Shown piece by piece: positions 33,887 through 45,937 of a DNA stretch of 64,000 nucleotides; position 1 is the first letter of the stretch, and every line of letters begins with the position of its first letter. The stretch spans positions 28,736,598-28,800,597 of the forward strand of contig NC_134138.1 in NCBI RefSeq assembly GCF_033958435.1. The letters run 5' to 3'. Position numbers and translations under genes: made by a program. Source of the DNA: Carettochelys insculpta. Its lineage: Eukaryota; Chordata; Testudines; Carettochelyidae. The notes under the pieces were generated by a model. That model did not search any database, was not told the DNA's origin, and was given only the letters and a program-made list of their open reading frames with translations.

Positions 33887-34795
33887 ATACAGGCTATTAT
33901 TCTGGAAAAGTGCAACAAAATGCAGGAAAGAGAAGTGGGTTTGGCATCATACAGTTTGTCTATTTCATAGTAGCAGAAACTATTGATGGGGAAAACTACA
34001 AATTAGGTCATCTTGTCCCCTTCCTTCTCTAACATCCTCTGCAATATGTTCTTGCTTAGCTCTAAAGGAAGAAGTGATGGGCTGTTCACCACTCCCATTG
34101 GCAATCTCATTCCATACCCTAAAATATTTCATTTTCAGGAATTTATCTTCTCATGGTTATTTTGACCCATTTAGTCCCATTTAAACCACGTGGCTCAAAC
34201 CTAACCAACCACTTTTGTGCCAACATCTACTTTTCTGCTTGCTTTCCATCTTTGAAAATATTAGTTCTTGTTTGCCTCGATTTTCCAAGAGGTGTTCTTG
34301 GAGGATCAAAAGAACTTGAGTAAGAGCTCTTATGGCACTTAGTAGATGGTGTTAGAATAGGGAGAAAAGAGAACAGAGAAAAATGCATTAGACATTTGAG
34401 TTATGGCTCTCTATATGTAATCTTACCTACCCATGTACATGTAGGGAGGCACCAATAGCAAAAGCAATGTTTCTTTCTTAAAGGACTATAATGTTTGCTT
34501 TCCTTCCTCTCCTTGTTTTACAGGGCATCCTTAAACTCTGACTCTGCTAGGAATTACTCTTGTCCTTTTTTCTTTGAAGACACATTGTCACGGAGTTCGG
34601 AAACCACAGAATTGAGGGAACAAGAAGATTGGTCTTACGCTGGGTCCCCAAAAGGGCAAGGCTTGGATTCATCCTGGTTATCTAATCTGTCCATTTCTAG
34701 CAAGCCCATCAATGTAATATTCAAGTTTACACTGCAGATAAATAATTAGACATCAGAGCACATATACGAATGAAGATCACCTCTGTGTGCCAATG
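33887..34795. other. Intergenic DNA, nothing recognised
   Basis: No supported feature. Confidence 0.45.
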
Positions 34796-34799
34796 AAAT

Positions 34800-36815
34800 G
34801 CTTTCACCACCCTTCTAGAGAGGATAGAAAGATTCCAAAGCCTGAGCTATTTATTTTAGATGATGAATCTGTGGAAGATCTCTGAATGAGATGTCATTAG
34901 AGGAGATTTTGGAAAAACTGATAAACTAAACCGCAATGAGTCACTAGGACCAGATGGTATGCACCCACAAGTTCTGAAGGAACTCAAATGTGAAGTTGCA
35001 GAAAGGCTAACTGTGGTTTTTAACCTGTCATTGAAATCAGGATCTGTAATGTGACACCATTTTTAAAGGGCTCCACAGATGATCCCAGCAATTACATGCT
35101 GATAAGCCTGAATTCAGTACTGGGCAAACTAGCTAAAACGATTGTAAGGAACAGAATTATCAGATACACAGATTAACTTGATTTGTTGTAAAGATTCAAC
35201 AGGTTTTCAGTAAAGGGAACTCATGACTCCCCAAGCTACAAGAATTTTTTGAGGAGATCAACAAGCATGTGGACAAGGGGGACCCTGTGGATATAGTGTT
35301 CTTAACCCTCGTCAAAGGCTTTTAAATAAAGTAAATTGTCATGAGATAAAAGGGAAGGTGCTCTTCTGGATCAATAACTGGTTAAAAGCTAGGAAACAAA
35401 GGATAGGAATAAGAGGTCAATTTTCAGAAAAGAGAGAAGCGAAGAGTGCTATCACTCAAAGATCAGCACTGGAATCAGTTCTAGTCAATATATCCATAAA
35501 TGATTTGGAAAAAGGAGTAAACTTTGAGGTGATAAAATTTGCTGATAACTTTCTCAGGTAGTTTTGCAAACCCCAAATGAGCTTCAAAAGGATCTCACAA
35601 AACTGGGTTCTTAGGCAACAAATTGGTAGATGAAATCCACTGTTGATAAATGAAAAGTAATGCACATTGGAAAACATAATCTCAAACAGAGTTCCTTCTA
35701 GTTTTGTCCATCCATGAGTGGAATAAATTTTGCTATGGTACCAAGGCACGTTCAGATGTGCATCACCAGTAGAAACAAATGCTGCTGGCTGTGCATGCTC
35801 TGCTAATCAGCTGGGTGGCACCTGAATCTCTCCTGGTAGCAGCCGAAGCACTGAGATTACAAGGAACAGTTTAACTCAATTTATATATAAAATAAATGAT
35901 GGGATCAAAATTAGCTCCCACTACTCAAGTGAAAGATCTAGGAACCATTGTGGCAAGTACCAGAGAGGTAGCCGTTTTAGTCTGTATCTTCAAGAACAAC
36001 AAGAAGTCCTGTGGCACCTTATAGACTAACATATTTTGGAGCATAAGCTTTAGTGGGCAAAGACCTACTTCATCAGATGAAGCTACCAGAATGTTGGGAA
36101 TCATTAAGAAAGAGAGAGAGATAAGTTAGAGAATATTATATTGCCTGTATAGAAAGTGATGGTATGCCCAAATCTTGATTACTTCATGCAGAGGTGATTG
36201 CCCCATCTCAAGAAGATATACTGGGGTTAGAAAAGACTTGGGGAAAAAAGCAAGACAAATTAAGGTATGGAATGGCTGCCATATGAGGAGCGATTAATAA
36301 GATTGGGACTTTTCGTCTTGGAAAAGAGGCAAGGGAAGGTATGAAAGAGAGTGATACAATCTTGATAGGTGTGGAGAAACTATATAAGGAAATGTTATTT
36401 GCTACTGCTCATACTAGAAAAATTTGTAGGCACCAAATGAAATGAATAGGCAATAGATTTAAGACAAACAAAAGGAACTATTAGCTCACACAACGTGTGG
36501 TCAACCTTTGGGTCACCTTGCTGGAGGATGTTGGGAAGGCCAATGCTATAATAGGATTAAAAAAAGAATTAGATAAGTTCATGGAGGTTAGGTCTATCGA
36601 TGGCAATTAGCTAGTATGGGCAGGGATGGTGTCCCTATTCTTTGTTTGCCACAAGTTGGGAATGGGTGACCGGGTATGGATCACTTGATGATCACTTGTT
36701 CTCTTCATTCTCTCTGGGGCATTGGCCACTGTTGGAAGAGTGGACACTGGGTGAGCCGAGTCTTTAGTCTGATCAGGTCTGGCCCTTCTTGTGTTCTTTT
36801 TTTGCTTTCTCTCTT
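34800..36815 (+). mobile_element. Old CR1 LINE, long but decayed
   Basis: RT fragments in sense: SLGPDGMHPQVLKELKCEVA (near 34940-35000), then INNWLKARKQRIGIRGQFSE, NDLEKGVNFEVIKFADN (near 35495-35550). The catalytic region shows FADN instead of FADD. CR1 C-terminal and 3' tail words follow to 36815 ('attggccactgttggaagag', 'gtctttagtctgatcaggtc'). The copy is full of stops and is interrupted by the PLE tail module at 35964-36083. Confidence 0.85.
35964..36083 (-). mobile_element. Penelope-tail module inserted in CR1
   Basis: The plus strand starts AGAGGTAGCCGTTTTAGTCT and ends 'cctacttcatcagatgaag', so the sense strand is minus. It is flanked by TACCAG at 35958-35963 and 36084-36089, extended by one mismatched base. 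It breaks the CR1 reading at a point where CR1 sequence resumes directly afterwards. Confidence 0.8.
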
Positions 36816-37133
36816 AAGCCTAATGACTACTGATATAAAAGTGGAACAGTTCCAACAGCAGCGATTGAGAGACTTTAGATAGGATGTGCTATAGCCCCAT
36901 GGCCAGTGTGTTCTGATTACTGAGATATATCTGTGTTCAATTCTCTGGCCTCTCCCTCTACCTGATATACAGCAGGTGTTTGAAATGCAAGGTGGGAAAC
37001 TGAGATTCAGCTCCTGCTGTACATCAGGAAGGTGACACCAGTGGCAGCACTACTCCCGCCAGTGGCTGGTTTGTGAATGACACCCAACACCCTCCCTCCA
37101 TCAAAACAGTTTTGGTAGAAACTTTCAAGTGAC
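36816..37133. other. Intergenic DNA, nothing recognised
   Basis: No supported feature. Confidence 0.4.
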
Positions 37134-37145
37134 TTTGTGTCAAAC

Positions 37146-37346
37146 ATCGGAGAGGTAGCCGTGTTAGTCTGGATCTGTAACAGCAACGAAGAGTCCTGTG
37201 GCACCTTATAGACTAACAGAAAAGTTTTGAGCATGACCTTTCGTGAGCACAGACTCACTTCATCAGATGCATCGCTGTGCTCACGAAAGCTCATGCTCAA
37301 AACTTTTCTGTTAGTCTGTAGGGTGCCACAGGACCCTTCATTGCTG
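37146..37346. mobile_element. Penelope-tail inverted dimer, 12-bp TSD
   Basis: A 201-bp insertion flanked by identical TTTGTGTCAAAC at 37134-37145 and 37347-37358. The first part is a full antisense tail module (GGAGAGGTAGCCGTGTTAGT to 'cttcatcagatgcatcg'). From about 37274 a sense copy runs back (CTGTGCTCACGAAAGCTCAT to 'acaggacccttcattgctg'). The arms pair around a loop of about 22 bases. The minus-strand core has CTGATGA, stem GTGAG/CTCAC and GAAA. Confidence 0.9.
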
Positions 37347-37358
37347 TTTGTGTCAAAC

Positions 37359-38181
37359 GTGAGACTAATTTTGGATTGACCAAAGCTGCATTATGGGGCT
37401 ATTTGTCAAAGTGTCACACAATTTGAGGTGGGAAATGTTGAAATTAGGCAGGTATCCTACAAATTTATGTGCATTCTATTTTACAGGGTGTATATAAATA
37501 TTTTTCAGATTCATTTTAGGATTTCAGAGCCATTTCTGTGTGTAGAAAATTCAGATCTGGATAATCTCTATTAAGGAATAATTCCTGTTAACCTGATAAT
37601 AATAGGCTTTTTCTACATTAAAATGTGTTATTGCTCACAAAATGTATTAGAAGCCCAGAGTCCTCTATGTAGTGATGCCAGTGGTAGTTATGATATACTT
37701 GTCCTTTGGAAAGAAATCACAGTTTCCAGTTTTCCAAGTCTCTCTGTCTAACTATGTTCTTGGCAAATAACTCAATCATGGCTCACAGTTCCTAACCTGT
37801 ACCAAAAATAATGTAGATTGATTTTCCAGAAATGGCAAGGTACTGTTGAAAACAACCTTTCATTTTTTAAAATAGGTTTTGTTTCTGTCAGCTAGATACA
37901 CAATATACATCTATTATTTGTCTTTTATGTTTCTGTACATAATTCTGAATGCTGGAAAAATAATGGTGTTACTACTTTGCGCTTCCAACATGTTGCATGT
38001 TATGTTTTTATTCTTTTCTAATTCCCTGGGAATCAGATGGTAAAGCCTCATATCTACTGAAAGTAGAAAAGAAAAAAATGTATAGAAAGAAATGGAATAA
38101 TAATTATAGGCTTGTGAGTGGGTCTGAAACAGAGAATAAACATGAAATGAACAGTCCCAAATTGAACATCAGCATTACTCA
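37359..38181. other. Intergenic DNA, nothing recognised
   Basis: No supported feature. Confidence 0.45.
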
Positions 38182-38455
38182 GGCTATGTCTTCACTACCT
38201 GGAAAATCAACCTGGTCAGGGTTTGATTTTGCACACCTAGTGGGGATGCGTGAAATCAAACTATCGACAGTTACCTTTGTACTCCTTAATCTTGCGAGGA
38301 GGAAGGGAAGTCAATGGGAGATCTTCTTTGATCAACCCCCTTCAGTGAGGACAACCAGGTAAGTCAATTGTAGATAAGTTGATTCCAGCTATGCAATTGC
38401 CATGGCTGAAATTGCATGCCTACAACCAACTTTAAGGTCTAGTGTAGATCTGGCC
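38182..38455 (+). mobile_element. MITE with perfect TCA TSD, Harbinger-type ends
   Basis: The left end is GGCTATGTCTTCACTAC and the right end inverted is GGCCAGATCTACACTAG. TCA at 38179-38181 and again at 38456-38458 is a perfect 3-bp target duplication. The interior is shared with 6385-6672 and 24353-24607. It is non-coding, 274 bp. Confidence 0.85.
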
Positions 38456-38458
38456 TCA

Positions 38459-40204
38459 GTCTATCAGTCAAATGTTTTTTCATAAAAATTTTCTCCCCTT
38501 TCTGAGAAAACGGTATTTTAGTAATTGATAAGGGATTCTTGATATTGTAGAATGTGGAACAGTGACCAGTGTAAGCCCTGTAATTTCAGAATGACTTGTA
38601 GCTCAGTTTTATCCTGAAGACCAAGAAAATTGTTTCTGTGGAGTTTGAAGAAAATTAGTGAAACTAATTTGCTTATAAATCATTTTAATATCACACTGAT
38701 TTGAAATTGTGATTAACGTGTCTTCTGGTTCTCTCTAGCTAATAAGCAGATGGCTACTAAGCCCTCAAACTTCACTCTCCTTGAAAATTTGCATGCCGTC
38801 TATAAAGCACGACCTAAGAATAGATTTAATTGAGCAACACATACTTATAACTTCTGATACACATTGCAGTAATAGTTTGATACATCAGTTATCAGGCTTG
38901 GGATTTTGTGAGGTGCAGAGCTACTTTGTTGAATTACCAAAGTAGTCAAATCAGGTGGGTCTCTTTACAACCAACTCAATGCGTGGCTAAAGAGCCTTTT
39001 AAAACATCACAAGGTTCTGTATATGTAAACGGAACGGTGTAATTTTGCATAGTAATTTTTTCTCCTCCAGGAAGTCATTTTTTAATATCAGTTTTTGAGT
39101 TGCCACAACAAATCTCAAGCTCTACCATTTGTTCCTTAAAAACATTAGCTTTCCTTTGCTTACTATCATTAGTAATGGCTGATGGGTAGATATATTTTTT
39201 TCAAACTGTACAATGTAAGTTTGTCTGCTGGTGTAAGAAGCCCACACTGTCCATAGAAGCACAGCTGCTAAAGCCATTTATCCTATATTGCAAAACTGAA
39301 GTTGAGTTACATAAACATTATTATTTAGTGTAGAGTTCATTGGAGGAAGAGTTGCCTGCCAGCCTTTTTTATCATTCTTGTTTTGACTCACAACTTTCTG
39401 AGTAAATTCTCCTTTGGAGCTGAATTTTTTTATATTTGGTCTTAGCCTAAGTTTTAGATGTAATATAGAAAGTTAGAGTAAAATATCTATCTGTAATGAT
39501 TTGTATATCTGTAGGGGGAAATACTCAAACAATTTCCTTTAGGGTTGGACCTTTTTTTGTTTGGTGACTAAAAAAACCAAACCAAACCAATCAACCAATA
39601 CAATAACAAACCAACAAAAAAAAAAGATGTCATAGTTGGTCAAACAAAAAAAGTTACACCCAAAAAATTTTACCCATTTTGGCTTACCCTAATTTATATA
39701 TGCTGAAATAGTTTATCCAAAATATATTGAAATGTTCCAATAAATAAAACTGTCTCTGAAATCACAAGCAGCAGAAGACTGGGAGTAGTTTGTGTGTGTG
39801 AGAGCGAGGTTATAGGTTAATATGTACGTAAGATAAATAAGGTTATAGAAATGAAAAGGAGAGAATACTAATTTGGAAGGTTTTGATACTTGTTAAAGTA
39901 AAACTGGAATGGGTAGCTGCTCAATGCATGGGTGAGGTAAGCCAAGCCCAATCAATATGAGCAATGAAAAAATTAACAAAAAGGGGTTTTGATAGTCTAA
40001 GAAATTCGCAATTTTCACATCAAAGCCCCTGTCTGTACAATAGATTTTAGCTAGTTGCAGCCTTTGCTTTCCAGTCACCAGGGTTTTTGCACCAGTACAA
40101 TGGTGTCCAAGCCATGCCCTAAGATAGTCTTGCCTTGGCACTACAGGAACTAAGTGCTGATTGGGGCTACCACCTGGGCCCAGCCCCTGCCTGCCTGTGG
40201 TACC
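38459..40204. other. Intergenic DNA, AT-rich
   Basis: No gene or element recognised. A short AACCAAACC-type simple run lies at 39572-39630. Confidence 0.5.
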
Positions 40205-40214
40205 TTGCCTCAAT

Positions 40215-40415
40215 AATCGGAGGGGTAGCCGTGTTAGTCTGGATCTGTAACAGCAACAGCAGATAACCTTGTTATCCCCACCTTTTCTCTGGCTTATTTA
40301 TACCTGGCCCTGCAGATTTCCAAGACCAACATCTGATGAAGTGAGTCTGTGCTCATGAAAGCTCATGCTCAGAACTTTTCTGTTAGTTTATAAGGTGCCA
40401 CAGGACCCTTCGTTG
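40215..40415. mobile_element. Penelope-tail inverted pair, 10-bp TSD
   Basis: A 201-bp insertion between TTGCCTCAAT at 40205-40214 and 40416-40425. It begins with about 44 bp of antisense tail end (GGGGTAGCCGTGTTAGTCTG) and switches to a sense PLE tail: CTGATGA (40333-40339), stem GTGAG/CTCAT, GAAA (40357-40360), GC-TCAT-GC-TC, then 'aaggtgccacaggaccctt'. It carries about 70 bp of PLE sequence upstream of the core, more than the 37-kb copy. Confidence 0.88.
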
Positions 40416-40425
40416 TTGCCTCAAT

Positions 40426-42670
40426 GAGAGGCTTGCAATGCACATTTCTTTACTACACACCTGTTTGCCTACTTCCTCTCAAGCCGGGCTCTGGAGTTTG
40501 GAACATGTATTAATAGCATCCTGCAGGGAAATCTTATAATTTCACATACAATGTTGCCCTATATATTATAACAGGATGATACTGACTAGCAAAATATCAG
40601 TTTTCAAATGATAGTTTACAAGGCATACCTTGTACAAAGACTATTATAATAGACTTTAGGGTGTGAATACAGGCCTGTGTTTTGTCACAGCCCTAGGTAA
40701 CTAAGCATCCTAAATTTTCCAGGGCAATATGCAATTTAGCCCATTTCCTCACCTTATAAAAGTAAGCCCTTCCAGATGTTTCTTCGCTATCATGTTTCCT
40801 TAAATTCATTTCTCCAGCATGGAGAACGAGATTCTGTTCTAACGGTGAAAGGGGCATGCCACAATGTTAGAATGTAGCAGGGGTGAAGATAAGGGTTTAT
40901 GCCACGAGTTCACTGAGGACAGAAAACATTTGCCTTTCAGAATGTTTGTGTAAGTCAAGGAAGTTTACATAACATTGGGAGGATTAATGTGTGTGTAAAA
41001 ATAAACCTCTATGACTCCTCTGCAGCTCACTCGTTAGTGTCCTTCAGAAATGTTGTAATCCTCAAAATAGGACAGAAAGATAATAATAATATATGATTCT
41101 GCTACAACCACAAAAAATGGATTGGATTTATTGGACCAAGGCCATCCCACAAAGAACACAATTTATTGACTCTGTTGGCGCTGCACAAGGGATGAATTTG
41201 TCTCCATGTGCTTGGCTGAGGACAAAAGCTGTGGTTCTTTAACAAATAACTTTTAATGAGTGATAGAAGTGTCTTCCTTTCTGTAATCTTTTTTCCAGAT
41301 ATTTTCTTTTGCTCTTTTCATGCATGCTCTGTCTTCCCTGTGGGCATGCACCAGAGAGTATCCTTTGCAGTGTGGCGAGGAAAGGACTTAGGAGCACTTT
41401 GTTTAAGGCTTTGCTGCTGATTCACTACATGACCCCTGGCTGAGTCACTTAATTGTTCTGTGTCTATGTTGGTCACAAAGCTTTCGCTTCCAAACAGGCA
41501 AGAAATAAAGAAAAGCATTATCAAGGCCAGCTCAGGAAGAGTCAAAGAATTAAATTTCATATAAAATATCATTATTGCTTAACCCACAGTTATGTATCTC
41601 AGGAGCCACATTTGCAAGCGCCATTACCCAAAACAGCCCTGCATCCCACCCCACCAAACATATGCCTACAACAATACTAAATATAGAATTATAAATATAA
41701 CCAAATAGGTTAACATTTTAAAATAAATATTCAGTGCAGCAAAAACTAAATGTAGCCAATGTATTTATTGCATGCATTTAATTGCCAATCTGTCCGATTT
41801 TTTTGAATTGTGGAATGGAGTTGTTGCATATTGAGTTAGATGCATTTACCTCCACTCCTGGGGTGCAAAGAAATAATTGTGTTCCCACTTCTCTCTCAAA
41901 GATCTGTGGTCGTCGTCATGATTGTGGGGTTTTTCGTTGCTTTTGCCATGTGTAGTGAGGGGGTACCAACTTCCATCAGAGGAGGAATGCTTGTGATTGT
42001 TCAAAGAATTCCAATTGTTTAACTGGGATTTTGTGAGCAGTTACAGAAGGCTGCTCAGACTCCGTTGGTTGGGGGAGCACACCATGCTGTTTATCTCGTT
42101 CCCAAACCACACCTTTTCCAGCTCATGCAGTGGTGCTATTTATAACATCCTTTGCATCCTCAGCCCTTGTGCCAGGGCCAACAAGATCTCCCTCCTGGAG
42201 CTTATTCTGGCTCAGAGCTCAGCTAGTCCTGGTCCTCCAGTTAGCTGATTTGCTGTGATCCTGGAGGAAGGGGAAGGAGCGAGGATTCCCTCCAGGAGCA
42301 CCATGAATCCGTTGTTCATGGCACTATGGGAGGGCGCCATGAAGAGCCATAGGCTACATCTGAAAGAGCCTCATGCAGCTCACAAGCTGCAGACCATCAC
42401 GTCTCTCAACCCTTAAGTATGTTCATTTGGGCTCATCTCGTCATGGGCAGATATGAGGTTTTGCATTTTCCGAACAGGTTCATTCACCCCTTTTCTTTCT
42501 TTCTATGTGTCTAATTGCACTGATCAATACAACACTCCGGCCCTTCATAGTTATAACTATGGTGCACACACAGCTTGTTTGCAACTTCAGGGTAGCAATG
42601 GGCGAGAATGGGGATTACCCAACACCAAAGGATCCCCTGGAGAAGAAGGAGAATCTGCTGGCAGTCAAGG
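40426..42670. other. Intergenic DNA with one MIR-like patch
   Basis: Mostly AT-rich without features. 41395-41480 has MIR-like words in sense ('tgctgctgattcactacatg', 'ctggctgagtcacttaattg'). Confidence 0.45.
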
Positions 42671-42674
42671 GCAT

Positions 42675-43125
42675 ATTAAGAACATAAGAACGGCCATACT
42701 GGGTCAGACCAAAGGTCCATCCAGCTCAGTATCCTGTCTGCCGCCAGTGCCAGGTGCCGCAGAGGAGGTGAACCGAAGACAATGATCAAGCGATTTGTCT
42801 CCTGCCATCTGTCTCCAGCCTTTGACTAAAGGCTAGGGGCACCATACTTTACCCTTGGCTAATAGCCATTTATGGACCTAACCTCCAAAAATGTATCAAG
42901 CTCTTTTTTAAACTCTGTTAGAGTGCTGGCCTTCACAGCCTCCTCTGGCAAGGAGTTCCACAGGTTGACTGTGCGCTGTGTGAAGAAAAATTCTCTTTTA
43001 TTAGTTTGAACCTACTACCCATTAATTTCATTTGGTGTCCTCTAGTTCTTATATTATGGGAACAAGTAAATAACTTTCCAATATTCACTTTCTCCACATA
43101 TTACATGTCCATGAGGAGTTCTGCT
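42675..43125 (-). mobile_element. CR1 LINE 3' end, antisense
   Basis: The plus strand begins 'taagaacataagaacggcca' and 'tactgggtcagaccaaaggt', then 'tggcaaggagttccacaggt', the inverted CR1 3' region. It is related to the sense tails at 18385 and 36700. It ends in eroded sequence near 43110. Confidence 0.82.
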
Positions 43126-43179
43126 TCCAGAACACTCAGTATTTGTGAATGCACACGTGCCAGTCAACATACTACAGGA

Positions 43180-43860
43180 GGTTTAAAAAATTTCTACTCT
43201 CATGCAACCAAATACCTCCTGTCCCACCCTCTTCTGAGGCCTTGCCCCAGCTCCGCCCCTTCTCTGAGGCCAGGCCACTGCTCACTCCATCCCCCCACCC
43301 TCTGTTACTCACTCTCGCTACCTTCAGTCACTCGCTCGCTTGTTTTCACCAGGCTGGGGCAGATGGTTGGGGTGTGAGAGGGATGTGAGGGCTCTGGCTA
43401 GGGGATGAAACCTCTGGTGTGTGGCTGGTGATGATGGAATTGGGGTGCAGGAGTATGCTCCATTCTGGGGCTGAGGGTTTCAGAGTGTGGGAGGGGAACC
43501 AGGACTGGGGCAGGAGGTTGGAGAGTGGGGGAGGGGCTCAGAGGCACAGGGTCCGGGCAGCTCTTACCGTGAGAAACTCCTGCAAGTAGTAGCATGTCCT
43601 CACTCCAGCTGCTAGGTTGAGGTGCAAACAGTCAGCTCTGCACACTGCCACATCCCCAAGTGCCACCTCTGCAGCTCCCTGTGGACGTGGTTCCTGGCCA
43701 ATCGGAGCTGTAGAGTCAGCACTTGGGGTGGGGCAGCATGTGGAGCCCTCTGGCTGCCCCAACACATAGGAACTGGAGTGAGAACGTGGCGCTGATTCCA
43801 GGAGCCACGTGAAGCCAAGGCAGGCAGAGAACCTGCCACTGCCCTGCTGTGCTGCTTATG
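43180..43860. repeat. GC-rich dispersed repeat, related to 29230-30000
   Basis: Words such as 'gcctctgagcccctccccca' (inverted at 43520-43550) and 'ctccgccccttctctgaggc' resemble the C-rich interior of the repeat at 29230. No coding motif. Boundaries are approximate. Confidence 0.4.
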
Positions 43861-45564
43861 TGAGAGAATACTTGCTGGCCAGAGAGAGGCAGAACAAGGC
43901 CAGTGTCTGGAAGGTGAAACCAGCCATATTCATATTAGAAATTGGTCACAAATATTTCACAGTGAGGATGACTCACCGTTGGCACAAAGGATCAAAGCAA
44001 CTGATGGATTCTGCATTTCTAGATGTCTTCCAATGAAGACTAAATGCCTTTCTGCTGTGTGCTTGGATCAAAACTTAGCCACTGAGAGAGCTGGGATATG
44101 CAGGGGTCAGATTTCATGCTCTTGTGGTCCCTTCTGGCCTTCTGAAGTCAACTACTTAATGTGTGGCATAACGAGCAAACGGGTGCTTTGCTGTGCAGCC
44201 AGCTTCATCCCCAGACTGAGCTCTCAGTAACTGGGATGATCCAGGAGAGGGAACTCAAACGTCTACAGACTGGACAGGGTCTGGACACCAGCATAGGAGG
44301 AGATGGGTGGGAGTGTCTGTGATGGCAGTGACATCACAAAGGCCTGTTGCACGGCCTCAGCCTAGTGGGAAAAAGTGGTGGGGAGATGGTGACCTCACAG
44401 AGAGACCCTGATGTCAGAAACAGGCGGGACAGAGTCACAATGCAGGGGCACCGTCAGAAGGGCAGCAAGGCTCCGTCTCAAGGTCTCTCCTTGGGGACTC
44501 AAATCAAATCAAATTAGATTTAATGTATGTGAGCATGAGGCAGAACCTAGTCAGTTTTCTTCTTCCCTATTTCTGATTTCTGTAGCCCCTGTCTCAAAGG
44601 TGAGAGCATCAGAGAGGTCTGGAATCTGTTCTGTCTGATCCACCTGGTACCATCTCAATTCTAGGCATTTGAAATCACTTGGTTAAGACCATTTGATTTC
44701 TAACTAAAGACTCTGTGCTGTAGAATTACTGGGGACATTGGGGGTTTGTCCTTAAAGTTTCACTTTTCCTCTTTCCTTCTTTCTCCTCTTCTCTCACTTC
44801 TCCTGCTCCATTTCCTTTCTGAAGTGGGGGGGCAGCTGGGACTGAGGGGGTTGCTGTCACTGTGGGAGACCCTCAAAGATGTGGGGTTGGAATTGTTCTG
44901 AGATTGATCCCCTCTGGAGGTGACCTTGGCCATCCTTCAGGGCTTCTGCTGAGACCTGTCTGTCTCCCACTTCCAAGAGTCTCCATGCTGATTGGCCAAG
45001 CAGGTGGCTATTGATAAGGAAGAGTCAGGTCCTTTTGTTCTCTTTTTAAGATCAAACTAAGTCAAACACAATCATGTATTTGATTGGTTGAGCTTTTTCT
45101 CTCCAATTATTATTTCTGCACAGTTCCTGATTCTCTAATGTGCCAGTTCTTCTCAAACACTTGCTGATTGATGACTATGAGCAATTGTTGGTCTGTAGCT
45201 CACTGGAGAACACTTTATTCTGATCAGCCTGTGTCCCAGGGGGGCTGCCTAGGGGCAGGACATCAGCCTTGCTGGGAAGGGGTGAGGGTGGCATTGACAT
45301 CACAAGGACCTGTTACAGGGCCTCACCTTCTGGGGTAAAGACTGGATCATTGGCCTCAGCTGGAGGATGGGTCTGTCTCTCTCTTCCCCCTCCTCAGGAT
45401 CAACCCCTGCACCTCAGACATAAGAAATATTCCTCCCACTGCAGGGAGCTCTGCTACTTCTTGTGTTGGGCCAGGGATCCTACTCAATGGGAATGAAAGA
45501 ACATAGCCTCCAAATTCAGACAGAGAAACTTGCCAAAAAGAACTTGATGGGAAACAGCTGTCAT
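43861..45564. other. Intergenic DNA with a short duplicated motif
   Basis: No gene seen. 'gacatcacaaaggcctgttg' at 44330 recurs as 'gacatcacaaggacctgtta' at 45296, each followed by a 'ggcctca' word. This could be a decayed long terminal or tandem repeat, but no retroviral coding sequence lies between. Confidence 0.35.
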
Positions 45565-45937
45565 GGGCTACATCTACACTAGGACGCTACATTGAAGTAG
45601 CCTGTTTTGAAGTAACAACATTGAAATAGACCACTTTGATGCGTATCATCCACACATCCTCCGGGGCTGCTGCCGTTGATGTTTAACATTGAAGCAGCAA
45701 CGGGGAATGTCGAAAGGAGCTGTCCTGGAAGGAAATGCGGAGTGTCCACACACACAAGCACTCCCTGTTGAAATAAGGGGCCAGGAAAGCCCGTGGACGG
45801 GGTCACAGGCTGGACTAGACCTTCTGGGGCAATAGCAAGCTGCTCCTTTAAAGGGCCCCTCCCAGACACATCCGGCCTCAACAGCACGAGGTCTGCAGAG
45901 CGCTAGCCACACACTCGCAGACCGACGCACAGCAGCT

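Noticed and set aside
9278..40415. Calling the GGTAGCCGTGTTAGTCTG repeats tRNA-derived turtle SINEs
   Set aside because: I see no tRNA-like A and B boxes. The modules are colinear, in antisense, with the 3' ends of Penelope-like elements in this window.
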